Counted from the stretch's first letter, positions 1 to 11,311 are shown. The stretch: DNA of 64,000 nt from Zopfochytrium polystomum (GCA_025765615.1 JAIVFJ010000189.1:60886-124885), one strand, 5' to 3'. Program-made: numbers and translations. Notes: a model not told the origin generated them from the sequence alone.

Positions 1-812
1 GCACGTGCGTGCGAGCCAGCCACGCCACGGGGTGGAACTGAGCAGCGTTTTGGTTTGCGGGTTCGGTTTTGCAGGCGAGCGTGTATTTTTTAGTAAGTAG
101 ATAGACCAGACAGACAGACAGACAGACTTTGAGACGTTCGTGTGTGCGTGCGTCTGTGCGTCTGTGCGGCACCGCGTGCAGAGGGTGGACGCGCACTGGA
201 CGCGCACGCAGCCCGCCTTTGCAGTCAGTCAATTGACGGCAATTGGGGGGCGAGAACGGCCAACCCAGTCAGGTCAGGTCAATGCATTTGGTGGGCATTC
301 AGAGGTAAAGAGACAAGAGAGAGGGAGAGAGAGAGAGAGAGAGAGACTGGCCGGCCAGGAAAGAGAGAGACAGAGAGACAGACAGAGTGTGTGTGTGTGG
401 AGTCTGAGAAAGAGAGTGAGAGAGAGAGAGAGGCAGAGAGTCCGCAGAACATTCTCGTTTGTTTTGCTGGGCTGGGCTAGCGGGGCTGGGAACACACGGA
501 AAAGACCTCAAAAACAAAAAAAAAGAAAAACATTGTTCAGAAATCTGATTGAACTTGGAAAAAGACAGAAACCGAGAGAGAGACAAACGAAAAAAGAATA
601 ATTGCCGGAATTGGAAAGTTGAAATTTATTTGTCAACGAGCAAACAAAATGCAAAAAAAGAGACAAACACAAAAATTAAACAAAAAGGCAAAAAAACGCA
701 AACAAACAAACCAACAAACCAACAAACAAACTGTCAAATCAATCAAGGCGCACATCAATCAATCAATCCCACTTCAACCACTCACACACACGCACCCACA
801 AACCACCACACC
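1..812. other. Upstream/5' UTR region of the Ser/Pro-rich gene, microsatellite-rich
   Basis: No convincing gene is seen here. The stretch holds CAGA/GACA repeats near 105-128, a GA tract around 318-346, mixed GA/CAGA near 360-435 and A-rich CAAA-type repeats near 640-735. Reading frames across it are low-complexity translations of these repeats and have no in-frame ATG that leads into the downstream protein. It is probably promoter and 5' UTR. Confidence 0.5.
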
Positions 813-3800
813 ATGATGTCGCGGGCGTCCGCGTCGTCGTCGTCGTCGTCGTCGTCGTCCTCGTCGTCCTCGTCGGCTTCGGCACCCCCCTTCGTCTCGA
901 CGACGCCGTCGTTCCTGAGGTCGCTCCCGCCTCCCTTGGCGTCGTCGACCCTTCTGCCGTCTTCCTCGTCTTCGTCGTCTTCCGCAACGCCCTCCACCAC
1001 AACCCCGTCGCTGGCTACCCCAACGACTCCAACAATGTCCCCCGTCTCGGTGACGATGCCACTGCAGCTTCCCCCGCCACTGCCAGTCCATTCTTCGCTG
1101 CAGACGCCACCCCCCGATTCGCAAAACGCATCATCCTACCAGCTCCACCATAATTACAGCACTTCGCAGCAGCAGCCGCTGCTGCAATTTCCTCAAGGCC
1201 ATCATCGTAAATTGCATCATCCTCAGCAGATACTTCCAATTGCCGTCAACTCGCAACTGTCCTCAGCTCCTTTCCAGCATCAGCACCAGAAAGCCGCGCA
1301 TCTCTTTCCTTCCGCCCTCTCGCTCTCCACGGCGCCCCCTCTATCTGCAGCGTCAACGCATTCAACCATCGCGTACGCTTCTCAACCACACGTTGGGGCC
1401 AATGGCTTGAATCCCACAGGTCGACCGGTGCTTATTGGCCCGTCTGCTTCACGATCGCATCCTGCTCCCGGCCAACCACTAGCAACGGCTTCTTCCGCCG
1501 CTTCGCAGATGCACTGGTCCCAACCGCCGAGCTCCGTCGCTTCACCCACCCTGTCACCTGCGGGGACTGCTTACTCGCCGCTCCAAACGCGTGCGTCGGA
1601 AGATTTTACAGCCAACGGCTCAGCGCCTCCTTCACCCCCATCTTTCGCCTCAGCGACTCCTCCAGCACCTCATCTTCAACCTCCTGCCGCCAGTCCAGGA
1701 CAAATTTTAGCCCAAAAGTACGCGCAAGATGGACTGGTTAGCAGTGTGGATCCTCTTACAATGATGATGCCAAAACGCAATCGCATCCAAACCATGAACA
1801 AACCATCAAGCACGATCGCCTCTCGCTCAGCGGCCAACCAGACGAGCCCTTCCGTCGCCCGGGGACCCTTTGCGCCTATCACACCTACCGTTCAAGCAAA
1901 CGACGGACTGACCAGCGATGATTTGAAGGCCGCTTTAAGCGATGAGCCTACTGCTCCTGCTGTTGCCTCCCCTCCAGCTTCAACGGCTGCCACGATCAAT
2001 CCACCTGCCTTCTCGACAAAAGCAACTTGGGCAAAAAAGCAAGTTCCCCGCGAGCTGCCGCTATGTCGCAAATCTTCGGAAGAGGAGCTGTCCGAACAGA
2101 GGAACACGCACGAAAGCTTACCAAGGTCTCGCCCACGATCATCGGTCGTGTTCTCACCGGACGTGGTTGATCGAGACGACTTGCTGGAAGTCGACGGAAC
2201 GCTTATTATCAGAGTGCCGAGCCGCACAGATTATGGACGATCCATCAGTCGAGCAAGCCGTTCGAGTAGAATAAGTCGAATGAGCCGGTCCCCAACTCCA
2301 ACTTCGTCTCGACGCTTCACGGTTCGTCGGAAGCCCGTCATAGGACGCGTCGTGCGACGCAAGGACACCATGAATACAGTTGCGTCAATGGTGTCGACAG
2401 GTGCGGATCGGCTTCGAGCGCGGCACATCTCCGTTTTCAGCGAGTGGCAAGAGACTGACGTTGATGAGGATGAAGACGGTGACTATGAGGAATATGACTC
2501 CATGGAGGATGTGGAGGGCGAACCAGATGCGAATGGCTTCAGCCGGTCCCGATCGCGGCGGGAAGTTGGTGGCCTGTCTCGTTCGTTCTCTCAGCGAACA
2601 GTGGACAGCCTCAAGCGATCTGACTCCCAGCGAACGGTGGATAGTCTTTGGCGCTCAAACTCTCTGCGGACTATTGACAGTCTTCGACGGACTAACTCTC
2701 AGAGAACGGAGGATAACGTTTGGCGATCCTATCGGAGAAGGTATACGCAGAGAACCATTGATTCATCCCGTTTCTCGATTATCTACGACAATGACTCCGT
2801 GACGAACGAGGAGGTAGTGTCGGCGTCAATCAATCGTCTGTTTGACCGCTTGGACGAGGCGTGGGAGGCTGCCCAAAACCTGGACGCTCCCACTGCCAAT
2901 GTTCCATTGGGACAACCCTCATCAACGAATCCCATCGACACTTCTCCTGCTGAAATTTTAGAGTCAGCGGACTTTGTGGACTCGGCCACTGTTCCGGTTC
3001 CCGTTCCTCGTTCTCGCAAGAAAAAAGCGGCACCGCTTCGCCAGCACTCGATATCGCGATCTTTAGCCTCTCCCACACCCCGTTTGCAACCAAAACTGTC
3101 GATATCGCGCAAAACTAGCGTTAAAAGAAGTAACAGCCGCCGTGGATTGGGTCAAGTAGATTCAAGTGTCCCGATCAATTCTAGACAGTCGTTTGATCCG
3201 AAAATCCTGGAGGCATTTGTTCGTGGAGAGGTTATCACTGTTCCTCTAGACTCTTCAGTTGACGAAAGCGAAACAGCCAAACAGGAAGGCGACAAGACGC
3301 CAAATAATCGCGTTGGACTTGGCCGGAAAGTCACTCTTTTGCGGAACAAAAGCGTCGTGAAACGTCTTAACGGGCTCCTCGAAAGTCTCCAGGAAAACTT
3401 TTTGGACGACGACGCTCGTGATTCAATGCTGACAATTGAGTCATCGCTTAACGACGCTGAGATCGCAACGTGGCGGCGGACGTTCACAGTTGGCTCCTCC
3501 TCCGACTCGCAGTGGAGTGAATCAGTCGCCGGCAGGCATTCCGAACCGCCAGAAATTGTGGACGACATCCTTGTCGTGGACGACGACGAAGAGTGGGAAG
3601 ACGTCGACGACGCGATTCCGCGCCGCAAAATCCATGACGTTGAGATTCTCGGGCAGTTAGTCCTGGAGTGGACTCCCCCAACTCTGGCAGGGGACGCCAC
3701 AGCACCGCCATCCATTCTGGACAATCTAGACACAGCCCAGCAGAACACGAACGAATCCACTAGCGACGCACCTCCTCCGGCGCCAACACCCTCTGCCCCT

Positions 3801-4607
3801 CCACGCGGCGAAGCGTCGAGGCGTGCGGGCGCCCAGCTCGTCAAAGGCGAAATTAGCATCCCTCCTCCAGACCTTCCACCGGCGAGCACCGCCCCTACCC
3901 CCCCTGCCACCGCAGCCGCCTCTGCCGAATCTGCAACTTCCCAATCCCCCACTACCCCGACCACGCCGTCTTCGCCGCCCATCGAGTCCACGGCACAAGA
4001 GACCAACGGCGCCGAGACCGCCACCGCCCCCGCCGCAGCCGGCCCCGCGACCGTCGCCGACTGGCAGCCCCTGTCGCCGGCTCCCATTGCCTCCCCGCTG
4101 TCCGCGAGCGCAAACAGCTGGGCGGACATCCCCGTGCCGCCGCCGCGGCGCGCGCGGCCCGTCGTTCGGCTGTCCGTCCTCGTGACCACCGGACCCGCCC
4201 CCGGCGGCACCGGCGGGGGCGGCAAGACAGTGACGTTTGCGAGCTCGGTGGGGCCGGCGACTGCGAGCAGCACGACGCCGAGCCTGCCGCGGCCGAGCAC
4301 GGACAGCAGCGGGCCGTCGAGCGCCGCTGCGGACGGCTCGGCGCGCAAGCGGTCGCTTTTTACAGCTTTACGCGACCGGTTCGGCGGCGGGGCGGGCGAG
4401 CCCGGTGCGTCGCCGGCGGGGGGCGAGAGGCCGGCGCTGCGCGCGTCGTTTTCGATCGTGCGACGGAAGCGCGAAAACAGCGTCGGCGGTGGGGGCGGGG
4501 CCACCGGGTTGAACGGAAGGTGGATATCCTTGTCCCGACGTGAAGGCGGTCGGTCGGGGAACGCGAAGGGCCAGGAAGGCCCCGTTACGCTTCCCAGGCG
4601 GGGGTGA
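813..4607 (+). CDS. Large Ser/Pro-rich low-complexity protein with a 12-residue RSxS repeat array
   Basis: About 1264 residues with no domain I recognise. I chose the ATG at 813 (followed at once by a second ATG) because the open frame extends upstream only through A-rich sequence with no earlier useful ATG. The N-terminus is poly-Ser coded by TCG repeats, followed by Pro/Thr/Ser- and Gln-rich sequence. At residues about 589-645 there are four to five copies of a 12-residue unit of the form R-[ST]-x-S-x-R-T-[VIE]-D-[SN]-[LV]. The C-terminal part is Ala/Pro/Gly-rich with basic clusters. The stop overlaps a strong donor (GTGAGT at 4604). Splicing from there to an acceptor ending at 4890, after a long T tract, would replace the stop with five more codons ending at 4909. 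The protein is likely disordered and phospho-regulated; its function is unknown. Confidence 0.75.
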   Translation: MMSRASASSSSSSSSSSSSSSASAPPFVSTTPSFLRSLPPPLASSTLLPSSSSSSSSATPSTTTPSLATPTTPTMSPVSVTMPLQLPPPLPVHSSLQTPPPDSQNASSYQLHHNYSTSQQQPLLQFPQGHHRKLHHPQQILPIAVNSQLSSAPFQHQHQKAAHLFPSALSLSTAPPLSAASTHSTIAYASQPHVGANGLNPTGRPVLIGPSASRSHPAPGQPLATASSAASQMHWSQPPSSVASPTLSPAGTAYSPLQTRASEDFTANGSAPPSPPSFASATPPAPHLQPPAASPGQILAQKYAQDGLVSSVDPLTMMMPKRNRIQTMNKPSSTIASRSAANQTSPSVARGPFAPITPTVQANDGLTSDDLKAALSDEPTAPAVASPPASTAATINPPAFSTKATWAKKQVPRELPLCRKSSEEELSEQRNTHESLPRSRPRSSVVFSPDVVDRDDLLEVDGTLIIRVPSRTDYGRSISRASRSSRISRMSRSPTPTSSRRFTVRRKPVIGRVVRRKDTMNTVASMVSTGADRLRARHISVFSEWQETDVDEDEDGDYEEYDSMEDVEGEPDANGFSRSRSRREVGGLSRSFSQRTVDSLKRSDSQRTVDSLWRSNSLRTIDSLRRTNSQRTEDNVWRSYRRRYTQRTIDSSRFSIIYDNDSVTNEEVVSASINRLFDRLDEAWEAAQNLDAPTANVPLGQPSSTNPIDTSPAEILESADFVDSATVPVPVPRSRKKKAAPLRQHSISRSLASPTPRLQPKLSISRKTSVKRSNSRRGLGQVDSSVPINSRQSFDPKILEAFVRGEVITVPLDSSVDESETAKQEGDKTPNNRVGLGRKVTLLRNKSVVKRLNGLLESLQENFLDDDARDSMLTIESSLNDAEIATWRRTFTVGSSSDSQWSESVAGRHSEPPEIVDDILVVDDDEEWEDVDDAIPRRKIHDVEILGQLVLEWTPPTLAGDATAPPSILDNLDTAQQNTNESTSDAPPPAPTPSAPPRGEASRRAGAQLVKGEISIPPPDLPPASTAPTPPATAAASAESATSQSPTTPTTPSSPPIESTAQETNGAETATAPAAAGPATVADWQPLSPAPIASPLSASANSWADIPVPPPRRARPVVRLSVLVTTGPAPGGTGGGGKTVTFASSVGPATASSTTPSLPRPSTDSSGPSSAAADGSARKRSLFTALRDRFGGGAGEPGASPAGGERPALRASFSIVRRKRENSVGGGGGATGLNGRWISLSRREGGRSGNAKGQEGPVTLPRRG

Positions 4608-4770
4608 GTTTTGTCCTTGTTACTTCTATGCGAGCTGTGTCAAAGTTTGTTGCGCCATTCTCTTTTCAGTTGTTTCCTTTTTCAGTCGTTACCGCAACTT
4701 GCTTTTTTTTTTTTTTTGGGCCTCTCATCTTGGTTGTTTGCAAAAGCTTCTTGAACGTCTGCAGTCCTTT

Positions 4771-4788
4771 TTTCTTTCTTTCTTTCTT

Positions 4789-4822
<34 letters not shown>
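4771..4822. repeat. TTTC/poly-T tract
   Basis: A run of TTTC units passing into an uninterrupted T tract, downstream of the Ser/Pro-rich gene. It would act as the polypyrimidine region of the optional 4604-4890 intron. The remaining sequence to 5121 lies between two convergent genes and shows nothing else. Confidence 0.8.
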
Positions 4823-4823
<1 letters not shown>

Positions 4824-5121
4824 GTTTCTTTCGGGTCTGTTGGAAGAGAATTGCCTCATTTGCATATCAGTCTCCCCACCACCATTTCAGCTTCTTGACC
4901 GCTTCTTAATGATCGCTCTCATTTTTGGTTTTGGCCCTCGAAGAAAAACAACAGTAATTGAACAATCGCGAAAGCAGTCGCTGTTTGGGGGGCAATCTCA
5001 AAGTGCCATTGCTCCCACTCTTTATCCAGCAGCTGCACGCCTTCACATTCAACTGTGGTGGTGCGATCAGAGTGGATTCAAACATAAGGCGTCTTTTATT
5101 CCCCTCTCTCATGTAAACGTT

Positions 5122-6542
5122 CTATTTAGCGTTTGCCTTTGCCTTCTTCACCTTGCGCTGGAGCGCGAGCCCGGCACGCGAGCTCGTTGCTCTCCCCATA
5201 TCCTCGGATATCTGAAGGCCGACCGCCACCAGTTTTTCCAGGTCGACTCCCGTCTCGTAGCCGCTGCCGTCCAACATGTACACAACGTCCTCGGTCGCCG
5301 CGTTCCCGGTGGCGCCTTCGGCGTACGGGCATCCTCCTGTGGGAAAGGGGTGGGGGTTCGTCAGTGTGGAAATGGTGGGGATGGGGAAAGCAACTTACCG
5401 AGTCCCGCGACGGAGCTGTCAACGACCCTGACGCCCCTCTGCAGCGCGGCAAAGATGTTCGCCAGGGCCTGGCCGTACGTGTCGTGGCAGTGGACCGCTA
5501 GCTTTTGAATGGGCACGGCCTTTTCGACCTCGTCGAGCATCCTCAGCATGGATCCAGGCGTTCCGACGCCGATGGTGTCGCCGAGCGAGATCTCGTAGCA
5601 GCCCATGTCCAGCAGCGTTTTGGACACTTGGGCGACGGCCGTGGGCGCGATGGGGCCCTCGTACGGGCAGCCCAGCACGCATGAGACGTAACTGCGAGGA
5701 CGCGCTTGTGTAAGTCGGAGAAAGAAGAAAAAAAAACTAAAACACAAGGCAAGCGGAAACAGACTCAATACTTGCCCACGGACCGGCACGCCGGCGACTT
5801 GCGCAGCCTTCATAACGTCCTCGAAGCGCTTCAGACTCTCGCTGATGGACGCATTAATGTTCTTTCTGCTGAACGACTCGCTCGCGGCGCCAAACACGGC
5901 GACCTCCCGGGCGCCGGCGGCCACGGCGGCCTGGAAGCCCTTGACGTTGGGAGTGAGGACGGGGTACGACACGCCGGGGAGCATGGTGATGCCGCGGAGG
6001 ACGTCCGCGTTGTCGGCCATTTGCGGTACCCACTTTGGCGAGACGAACGCGGTCGCTTCGATGGCGGAGAGACCGGTGGCGGACAGCGCGTTGATGAGGT
6101 TGATTTTGGTGGTGGTCGGGACCAGCGTTTTTTCGTTCTGCAGGCCGTCGCGGGGTCCGACTTCGACGATTTTCACAAAGCGGTTCTAGGGTTGGAGGTG
6201 CCCGGGAAACGTGTGAGTAAGGGCTGCCATGTCGCTCTCCTCTCTCTCTCGCTCTCTCGTTCTCCCAGCTCGCCGTCGGAACGCAGCATCCGCGTTCGCG
6301 ATGAGGGCCAGCATGCGACTTACGACAGCGTCGGACGGAGCGGCAGTGGATAATGCTCGAGCCGGCGACGCGGCGGCGGCCCCGGCGGCAAACAGGTAGG
6401 GCGGGAGTCGACGAGCGTGGCCGAAAGACCGGGGCGCGATCAGGCGGGAGGAATTGCCAACAAGGAGGCCTCCGCTTCTGCGGCCAACAACAACGGCGGC
6501 GGCTTCGACGACGGCGTGATGCATCAGCGCCACCACCACCAT
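5122..6542 (-). CDS. HMGCL: Hydroxymethylglutaryl-CoA lyase, mitochondrial (4 exons)
   Basis: Cleaves HMG-CoA to acetyl-CoA and acetoacetate, the last step of leucine degradation. Exons are 6542-6324, 6185-5776, 5691-5399 and 5336-5122; the phases agree and give 378 residues. Exon 1 codes a 73-residue Arg/Ala/Ser-rich leader that fits a mitochondrial targeting peptide. The TIM-barrel then carries the family signatures: [13 protein letters not shown] (catalytic Arg85-Asp86), [18 protein letters not shown]-type loop (here VLGCPYEG), the metal-binding [10 protein letters not shown], and the active-site-loop cysteine in [14 protein letters not shown] (Cys310). The protein ends Asn-Ala-Lys with no peroxisomal CKL-type signal, so mitochondrial location is favoured. 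Intron 2 (5775-5692) starts GC rather than GT; the other two are GT-AG. It converges on the upstream Ser/Pro-rich gene. Exon 1 start is less certain than the rest. Confidence 0.95.
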
Positions 6543-7161
6543 CAGAGTCGTTCGGTCGGTCGGTCAGTCGGTGCCGGCAACGGAACGGGTGGGTGGTCGT
6601 TCTCGTTCCGGTTTTGTTACTATTTGTTTCGTTTTCGTGATTGATCACAGGTGGGGCAAGACAAGTCAAGTTTTTTTTCCCCTTCAATTGATTCTTGTAT
6701 TTCCCCATAAGGGCATATCCAACAAGGAGTCCCTTTAAAAGCAAACTACTTCAAAGAAAGAACCTGAGTGAGAGAATTAAAAAACACCACTGCCTGGGTG
6801 AAAAACCCAAACCAATTGACTGATCTGGGAAAACCATAGCAGGGTAAGGAAAGGAAACGTATCAGGGAAGGCACTGCTGAGGAGAGTACTGCAAAAGAAT
6901 GCCCAAAACAGCAAAATGAAAATCTAACTGGTGCCCCACCCTGGGGCCTAACCCACTACTTTACCCTTGTGCATCATGCGCTGCAATCTTCTCCTTGTCC
7001 TTGGTCCGTTTCTGAAGAAAGTGACCTTCACAGCATTTCGTCCTAATTGCTTGTACATGCTCAATCAACTTGTTATGTTCAGCTGGTCACTTGCGTGAGT
7101 CAACAAGTCCAAGTAGGATTCAGCCTTCGAAAACCATGTCATGTCCATGTGGCTTGGTAAG
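6543..7161. other. Intergenic, no gene seen
   Basis: Upstream of HMGCL and before the first recognisable repeat. A short CGGT repeat lies at about 6551-6570 and a T tract near 6671. No coding or RNA feature can be supported. Confidence 0.5.
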
Positions 7162-7343
7162 TGTAAACAGTCTACTCTGAGTGAGTGAGTGGAAGGAGTG
7201 AATGAAGTGGAGATATGTGTTTGTGGGTGGTCCTTCTCCCCAACTTGGAGAGAAAGAGGAAAAAACTCTGTTATGAATAATTGATACATAATGATAATAT
7301 GCATGCTGTAATAGTTGCTAGGCAAGCGTGACCAGCACAGGGT
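7162..7343 (-). mobile_element. 5'-truncated LINE 3' end
   Basis: About 180 bp that match the 3' tail of the LINE at 31700-31876, including a CACT-type tetranucleotide run and the same terminal sequence on the minus strand (CTGTTTACA). Both copies lose similarity at exactly this terminus, which is what a shared LINE 3' end looks like. The other side stops after the shared CACAGGGT, consistent with 5' truncation during target-primed reverse transcription. No clear target-site duplication was seen. Confidence 0.7.
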
Positions 7344-7389
7344 AAAAACCTCTCCTATATTATCTGCTTGAGCAGAGGAGGAGGAAAAC

Positions 7390-7576
7390 TGTTGACACCG
7401 GGTTTTTGTACCACTTGATACTTGGAGTATTTGTCAGTGCGTGCAAGCCAGTGCCCAGGTCTGCTTTGGTGGTGGCTTGCTCTCCCATGGGCATCGTGAG
7501 AATGATAACTGCCAGTCACAATAGGTTCGGGTCCATCTTGTGCCTCTTGCTGCTAACCAGTCAGTTCCACCTAACA
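7390..7576 (-). mobile_element. Probable 3' LTR of copia element A
   Basis: 187 bp with TG...CA ends. On the minus strand it starts TGTTAGGTGG, directly after a G-rich purine tract that follows the RNase H end of copia A, and ends GGTGTCAACA. No second copy was found in the window, so the call rests on position, termini and the purine tract. Confidence 0.5.
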
Positions 7577-10500
7577 CCCCCCTGCACAATGGCCATGGAT
7601 GTAGCACCTGTTATGCAAAGCGTGCGTAAGCGTCAGAGGCTTCGACAGAAAGGGTGTTCGAAAGGTCGGAGCAGGGTTGGAGGCAAGTAGTGAGGTCAGT
7701 TGCTGGTGCTGAGACGTCGAGAGTGGTTTGTGAGAATGCCTGCAATCTGGTTGCTGGTTGGTACATAGTGTACGGTGATCTCTCCAGTTGCTATGCCTTG
7801 TCAGAGGAAATGAGCAGGTATGTCAATGTGTTTTGTACGAGCATGTGTGAGAGCGTTGAGCACTAGCGCGATTGCAGATTAATTGTCCTCAAGGATTGGT
7901 AGTGGCTGCTGTGTGGGGAGTTGCAACTCTGATAATACGGCTAGGAGGCAATGTGCTTCCAGTGAGAATTGTCCTGGTGTATCTGTCTAGGCCCATCCAA
8001 ATGCCTTTGGCGTTGTGCTTGAGGTGGATGCGAATCACTTGGCTGACAGTGGTTTCCTTGAGGGACATGCTGTACTCAGTGTGAAAAGCATCCTCAATTT
8101 TTGCAACAAGAGCTGGGGTGTTGGCCATGACATTGATGTCGTCGACAAAGACAAAGATGATTTCAAATGTTTGCTGCTGAGGGTCTACTAGAAAGAAGAG
8201 GCAGGGCTCAGCAAGAGATTGATTGAAGCTGAGCTTCTTGACAATGAACTTGCGAAGGGTCAGGAACCAGTTTCGTCCAGATTGGTGGAGTCCATAGAGG
8301 CTCTTGAGGAGTTTGCAGAATAGTTTCTTTCCACCTGGAGTGAATCGCTTGTGGCCTTTTGGTGGGTGCATGTAGATGACTTCTTTGAGGAAAGAATACA
8401 GGTAGGCTGTGTTGACATCCATGCTGTGGTACTTGAGGTCAAAAGCGAGGCTGATTGCAATGAGCAGTCAGATGGCCTGGTTCTGGATGACAGGAGAAAA
8501 GGTGTCTGTGTAGTTGATGCCTTCTTGTTGGGTGTTTCCACATGCGACAATACGGGGTTTCCATCGCTTCAGCCAGCCAAAGGGGTCGAGCTTGTAGGCA
8601 TAAACCCATTTGCAGAACATTGCGCATTTGCCAGGAGGAAGAACTGCCCATTCCCAGACCTTGTGCTTGTCCATGAGAGAGTGAAGTTGAGGTTCCGGTT
8701 CAGTGTTGATGGATGCTGCTATGTGGTCTGCCAAAGGAGCTAGGCTCTCTTCAGGTTTGTCTTCATCTTCGCCCAGGACGACAGCAAATGTGTCATGGTT
8801 CCAACCATAGTCGTCATCTTTATTATTGTCTTCCATATCTTGGGGGAGAGTTGGAGGTTGATCTGAGGTGTTTGTTGATGATGATGGCGGCTGTCCCCCC
8901 CTGGAGGCTGGCGAGTACAATAGGAGGGAGCACTGCCAGGAGGAGAGTTGGATAATCAATGGTAAGAGTCAAGTGGTGGCTCGACAGGCTTGAAAGAAGG
9001 CGAGTTGTCAGTTTCAGGAAAATCTGTAAAATCGTCAGAGAGAGAGAAGTTAAGAAACCAGAATTAAGAGATTGAAACTTTGCGTCACTGCAGACAAGGC
9101 CAGGAAAGACATACTCATGCAAGTTATAGTGGCGTGTCCGAAGAATGGTCCGTGCAGTAAAGTTGTAGCTGAGGGCAATAGACTCGCTGTCTGTGTCGAA
9201 GCCCAAGAAGAGTCCAAGTGAGGCCCGACGAGAAAACTTGGTCTTGTGTGAGTTTGCAGGTTCTGTATACTCATTGTTGAGTGTGACAATGAGGCAGCCA
9301 AAAATTCCAAGGTGGCGTAGGTTGGTTTTCGGCCTTGGTATATTGCGTAGGACCAGAAGAACCGTGGAAGCTGGGCTTCGATCAGGAGACAGGAAGCAAT
9401 GTGGGTGATGACCTTGATGGCATTGTCTGCAACACCATCACCCTCCTTGACGTAAGGGACAGAAGGCTGAAAGACAATGGGAAGTTGATGGTTGATACAA
9501 TAGGCCTCAAATTGCTGAGTGTTAAGACCAAGGTTGTCTGCCCGTACAAATAGTGTTCGACGAGTGGGGAAGAGTTGCTCTTCAAAATCAATGCAATCAA
9601 TTATCCTTTGAGTGACGCCTGCTGGGCGAGCGACAGTGTTGACCCAAGTATAGCCTGTGGCGTAGTTGACAATAACTTCAAAGTAGTTGGAACCGTCAAG
9701 AGAACGTGTACTGATCTTTCCAGTTTGGTTGGTACACAGCATCTGCAGTGGGGCAAAATCAAAACAAGGTTTGGCTATGAGGTGTTGCTGGCGCATCTTT
9801 GCCATATCACAAATTAGGCAAGGCTCGCGTGTTGTTGGGGGTGGAGCAGGAGCACTGTCGACATCACCAGACTTGAGAGTGTCGCGTACTTGCTCTCAGT
9901 GGATGTGGCCAAAACGTCAGTGCCATAGGTCGCGTGCAGTTGCTGGTGATGCGTAGGCAATGAGCTCAACTGAAATTTTCCTCTGCACAGCTGGGTGCTG
10001 GACTGGGATGAGAAAGTAAAGGCCGTCACGTCATTTTCCAATCTTGATGCCGTGTTGAAATGCGAGGGTAGCAAGTTCAAGAAGAAAGACAGAATCTTGA
10101 GTGAATAGCATCCCAGCAGTTGGATCTTGGAGGACATGCGACACAGAGAGGAGCAGTTCCTTGAGTGATGGAACATGACACGCATTGCAGAGCACCACAT
10201 CAAGACCAGGAAAAGTGAGAGTGACAGATCCAATTCCTTTGATGCAGCATTCATGGTCATCTGCTATGCGGGCATGGTGTTTGGTTTCAAATTGTTGGTA
10301 CTCAGTGAATTGCTCCAGTTGTGGGATCATTGTGGGTACAGCTCCAGAATCGATCATGTACGGAAGAGAGGCTATGCCTGTGTGTGACACACTCACTGTT
10401 GCAGTGCTCACAAAGAAGTAGAAGCAAGAGGGGCCGTTTATTTGAGAAGAAGAAGAAACAGAGGGCCCTCCTGTAGCAGGTTGAGGGTGAAATCCAGAGA

Positions 10501-10690
10501 AAGGAACAAGAGTTGCTTGTGGTACAGCCACAGTTGCTGATGCTGAAGCATGGTTTGGTTGAGCTGGTGTGAACTGCTGCGCTTGGAGTCTGGCTGAGAT
10601 GGCATTGGCTCGTCGCATGTGCAGGCAGTGCTCAGACTTGTGCGTGTGTGCGTTGGTGGCCAAGCTTGGAATCTCTGCACAGAACTCGCA
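7577..10690 (-). pseudogene. Decayed Ty1/copia polyprotein (element A)
   Basis: Reading along the minus strand, pieces of a copia Pol appear in canonical order in several frames. These are an aspartic-protease-like region with a DSGA motif (about 10350); a pre-integrase segment; an integrase core (9805-9050); the start of reverse transcriptase (about 8690-8468) with the KWVYAYKLD and FSPVI blocks; the RT palm with KSLYGLHQSGR and the catalytic block read as FVDDI (8422-7889); then an RNase H end with KHIDIPAHF and a YVPTSNQIAGILT block (about 7880-7690). Frameshifts and in-frame stops separate the pieces, so it is not functional. The order PR-IN-RT-RH identifies copia rather than gypsy. Confidence 0.85.
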
Positions 10691-11082
10691 CCCAGTGCCT
10701 AATCAGCGTCTATTCCCGTATCCCCACCTGGACTTTCGCGATCTTTGACTTCAGTTGCCACAGACCGCAGCAATTGCAATCTTCGTGCTAACTCGCGATT
10801 GCTGCCCTCACCATCGCGATTGCTGTCCTGGCGCTGCTGCCTCCGACTTTGCAGCCTCGATGCCTTCGCCGCTGCCACAGCCACAACCCTGGCCATCCTC
10901 TCCCACTTCGCCACAGTCAGATCACGATCGCTGTTTGTCTCCACTGCCTTGCCCGCCAGATCACGATCCTTGCGCTGACCCTCCAGATGGACCATTGCAA
11001 TCCTTGCGCTGAATCGTGATCATCACCCTCACCAAAAAAAACCTTGTCAACTGACACACTGGACTGCTCACCGCCACCTCAC
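10691..11082 (-). other. Charged Arg/Gln/Asp-rich reading frame, possible gag of element A
   Basis: A minus-strand frame rich in Arg, Gln, Asp and Glu lies directly upstream of the copia A polyprotein and is cut by a solo LTR at 11083. Its position and composition suggest a gag remnant. No zinc-knuckle is seen, so this is inference. Confidence 0.3.
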
Positions 11083-11311
11083 TGAAAGAATTCGCTATGT
11101 TGTCTGATTGATGGATTGGGCTGCTGTGGTGTACAGTACTGAAGGTGGTGGTGGTGGGAGGTTGCGCTTGGCTTCTGTCAGTCTTGTGTCTGTCTTTATA
11201 CAAAACTGTTACAAGGACCATTACTTACAAAATGCTGCAAGTCATCTTTGCAGAGCAGTATCAGGTCAAAGCTCCTGCACACTGCTTACACCAAAAGACC
11301 CAAAACTAACA
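11083..11311 (-). mobile_element. Solo LTR-alpha with 5-bp target duplication
   Basis: 229 bp homologous to the LTRs of copia B at 33694 and 37934, in reverse orientation (plus strand TGAAAG...CTAACA). It is flanked by CTCAC at 11078-11082 and again at 11312-11316, a perfect 5-bp target-site duplication. There are no internal retroelement sequences, so it is the product of LTR-LTR recombination. Confidence 0.92.

Noticed and set aside
142..601. Several open frames in the first 600 bp on both strands
   Set aside because: They translate GA/CAGA microsatellites into Arg-Glu or Ser-Leu repeats and show no coding signal.
3152..4504. 450-codon open frame on the minus strand
   Set aside because: It is antisense to the GC-rich end of the Ser/Pro-rich gene; composition is Gly/Ala/Ser with no motif, so it is a shadow frame.
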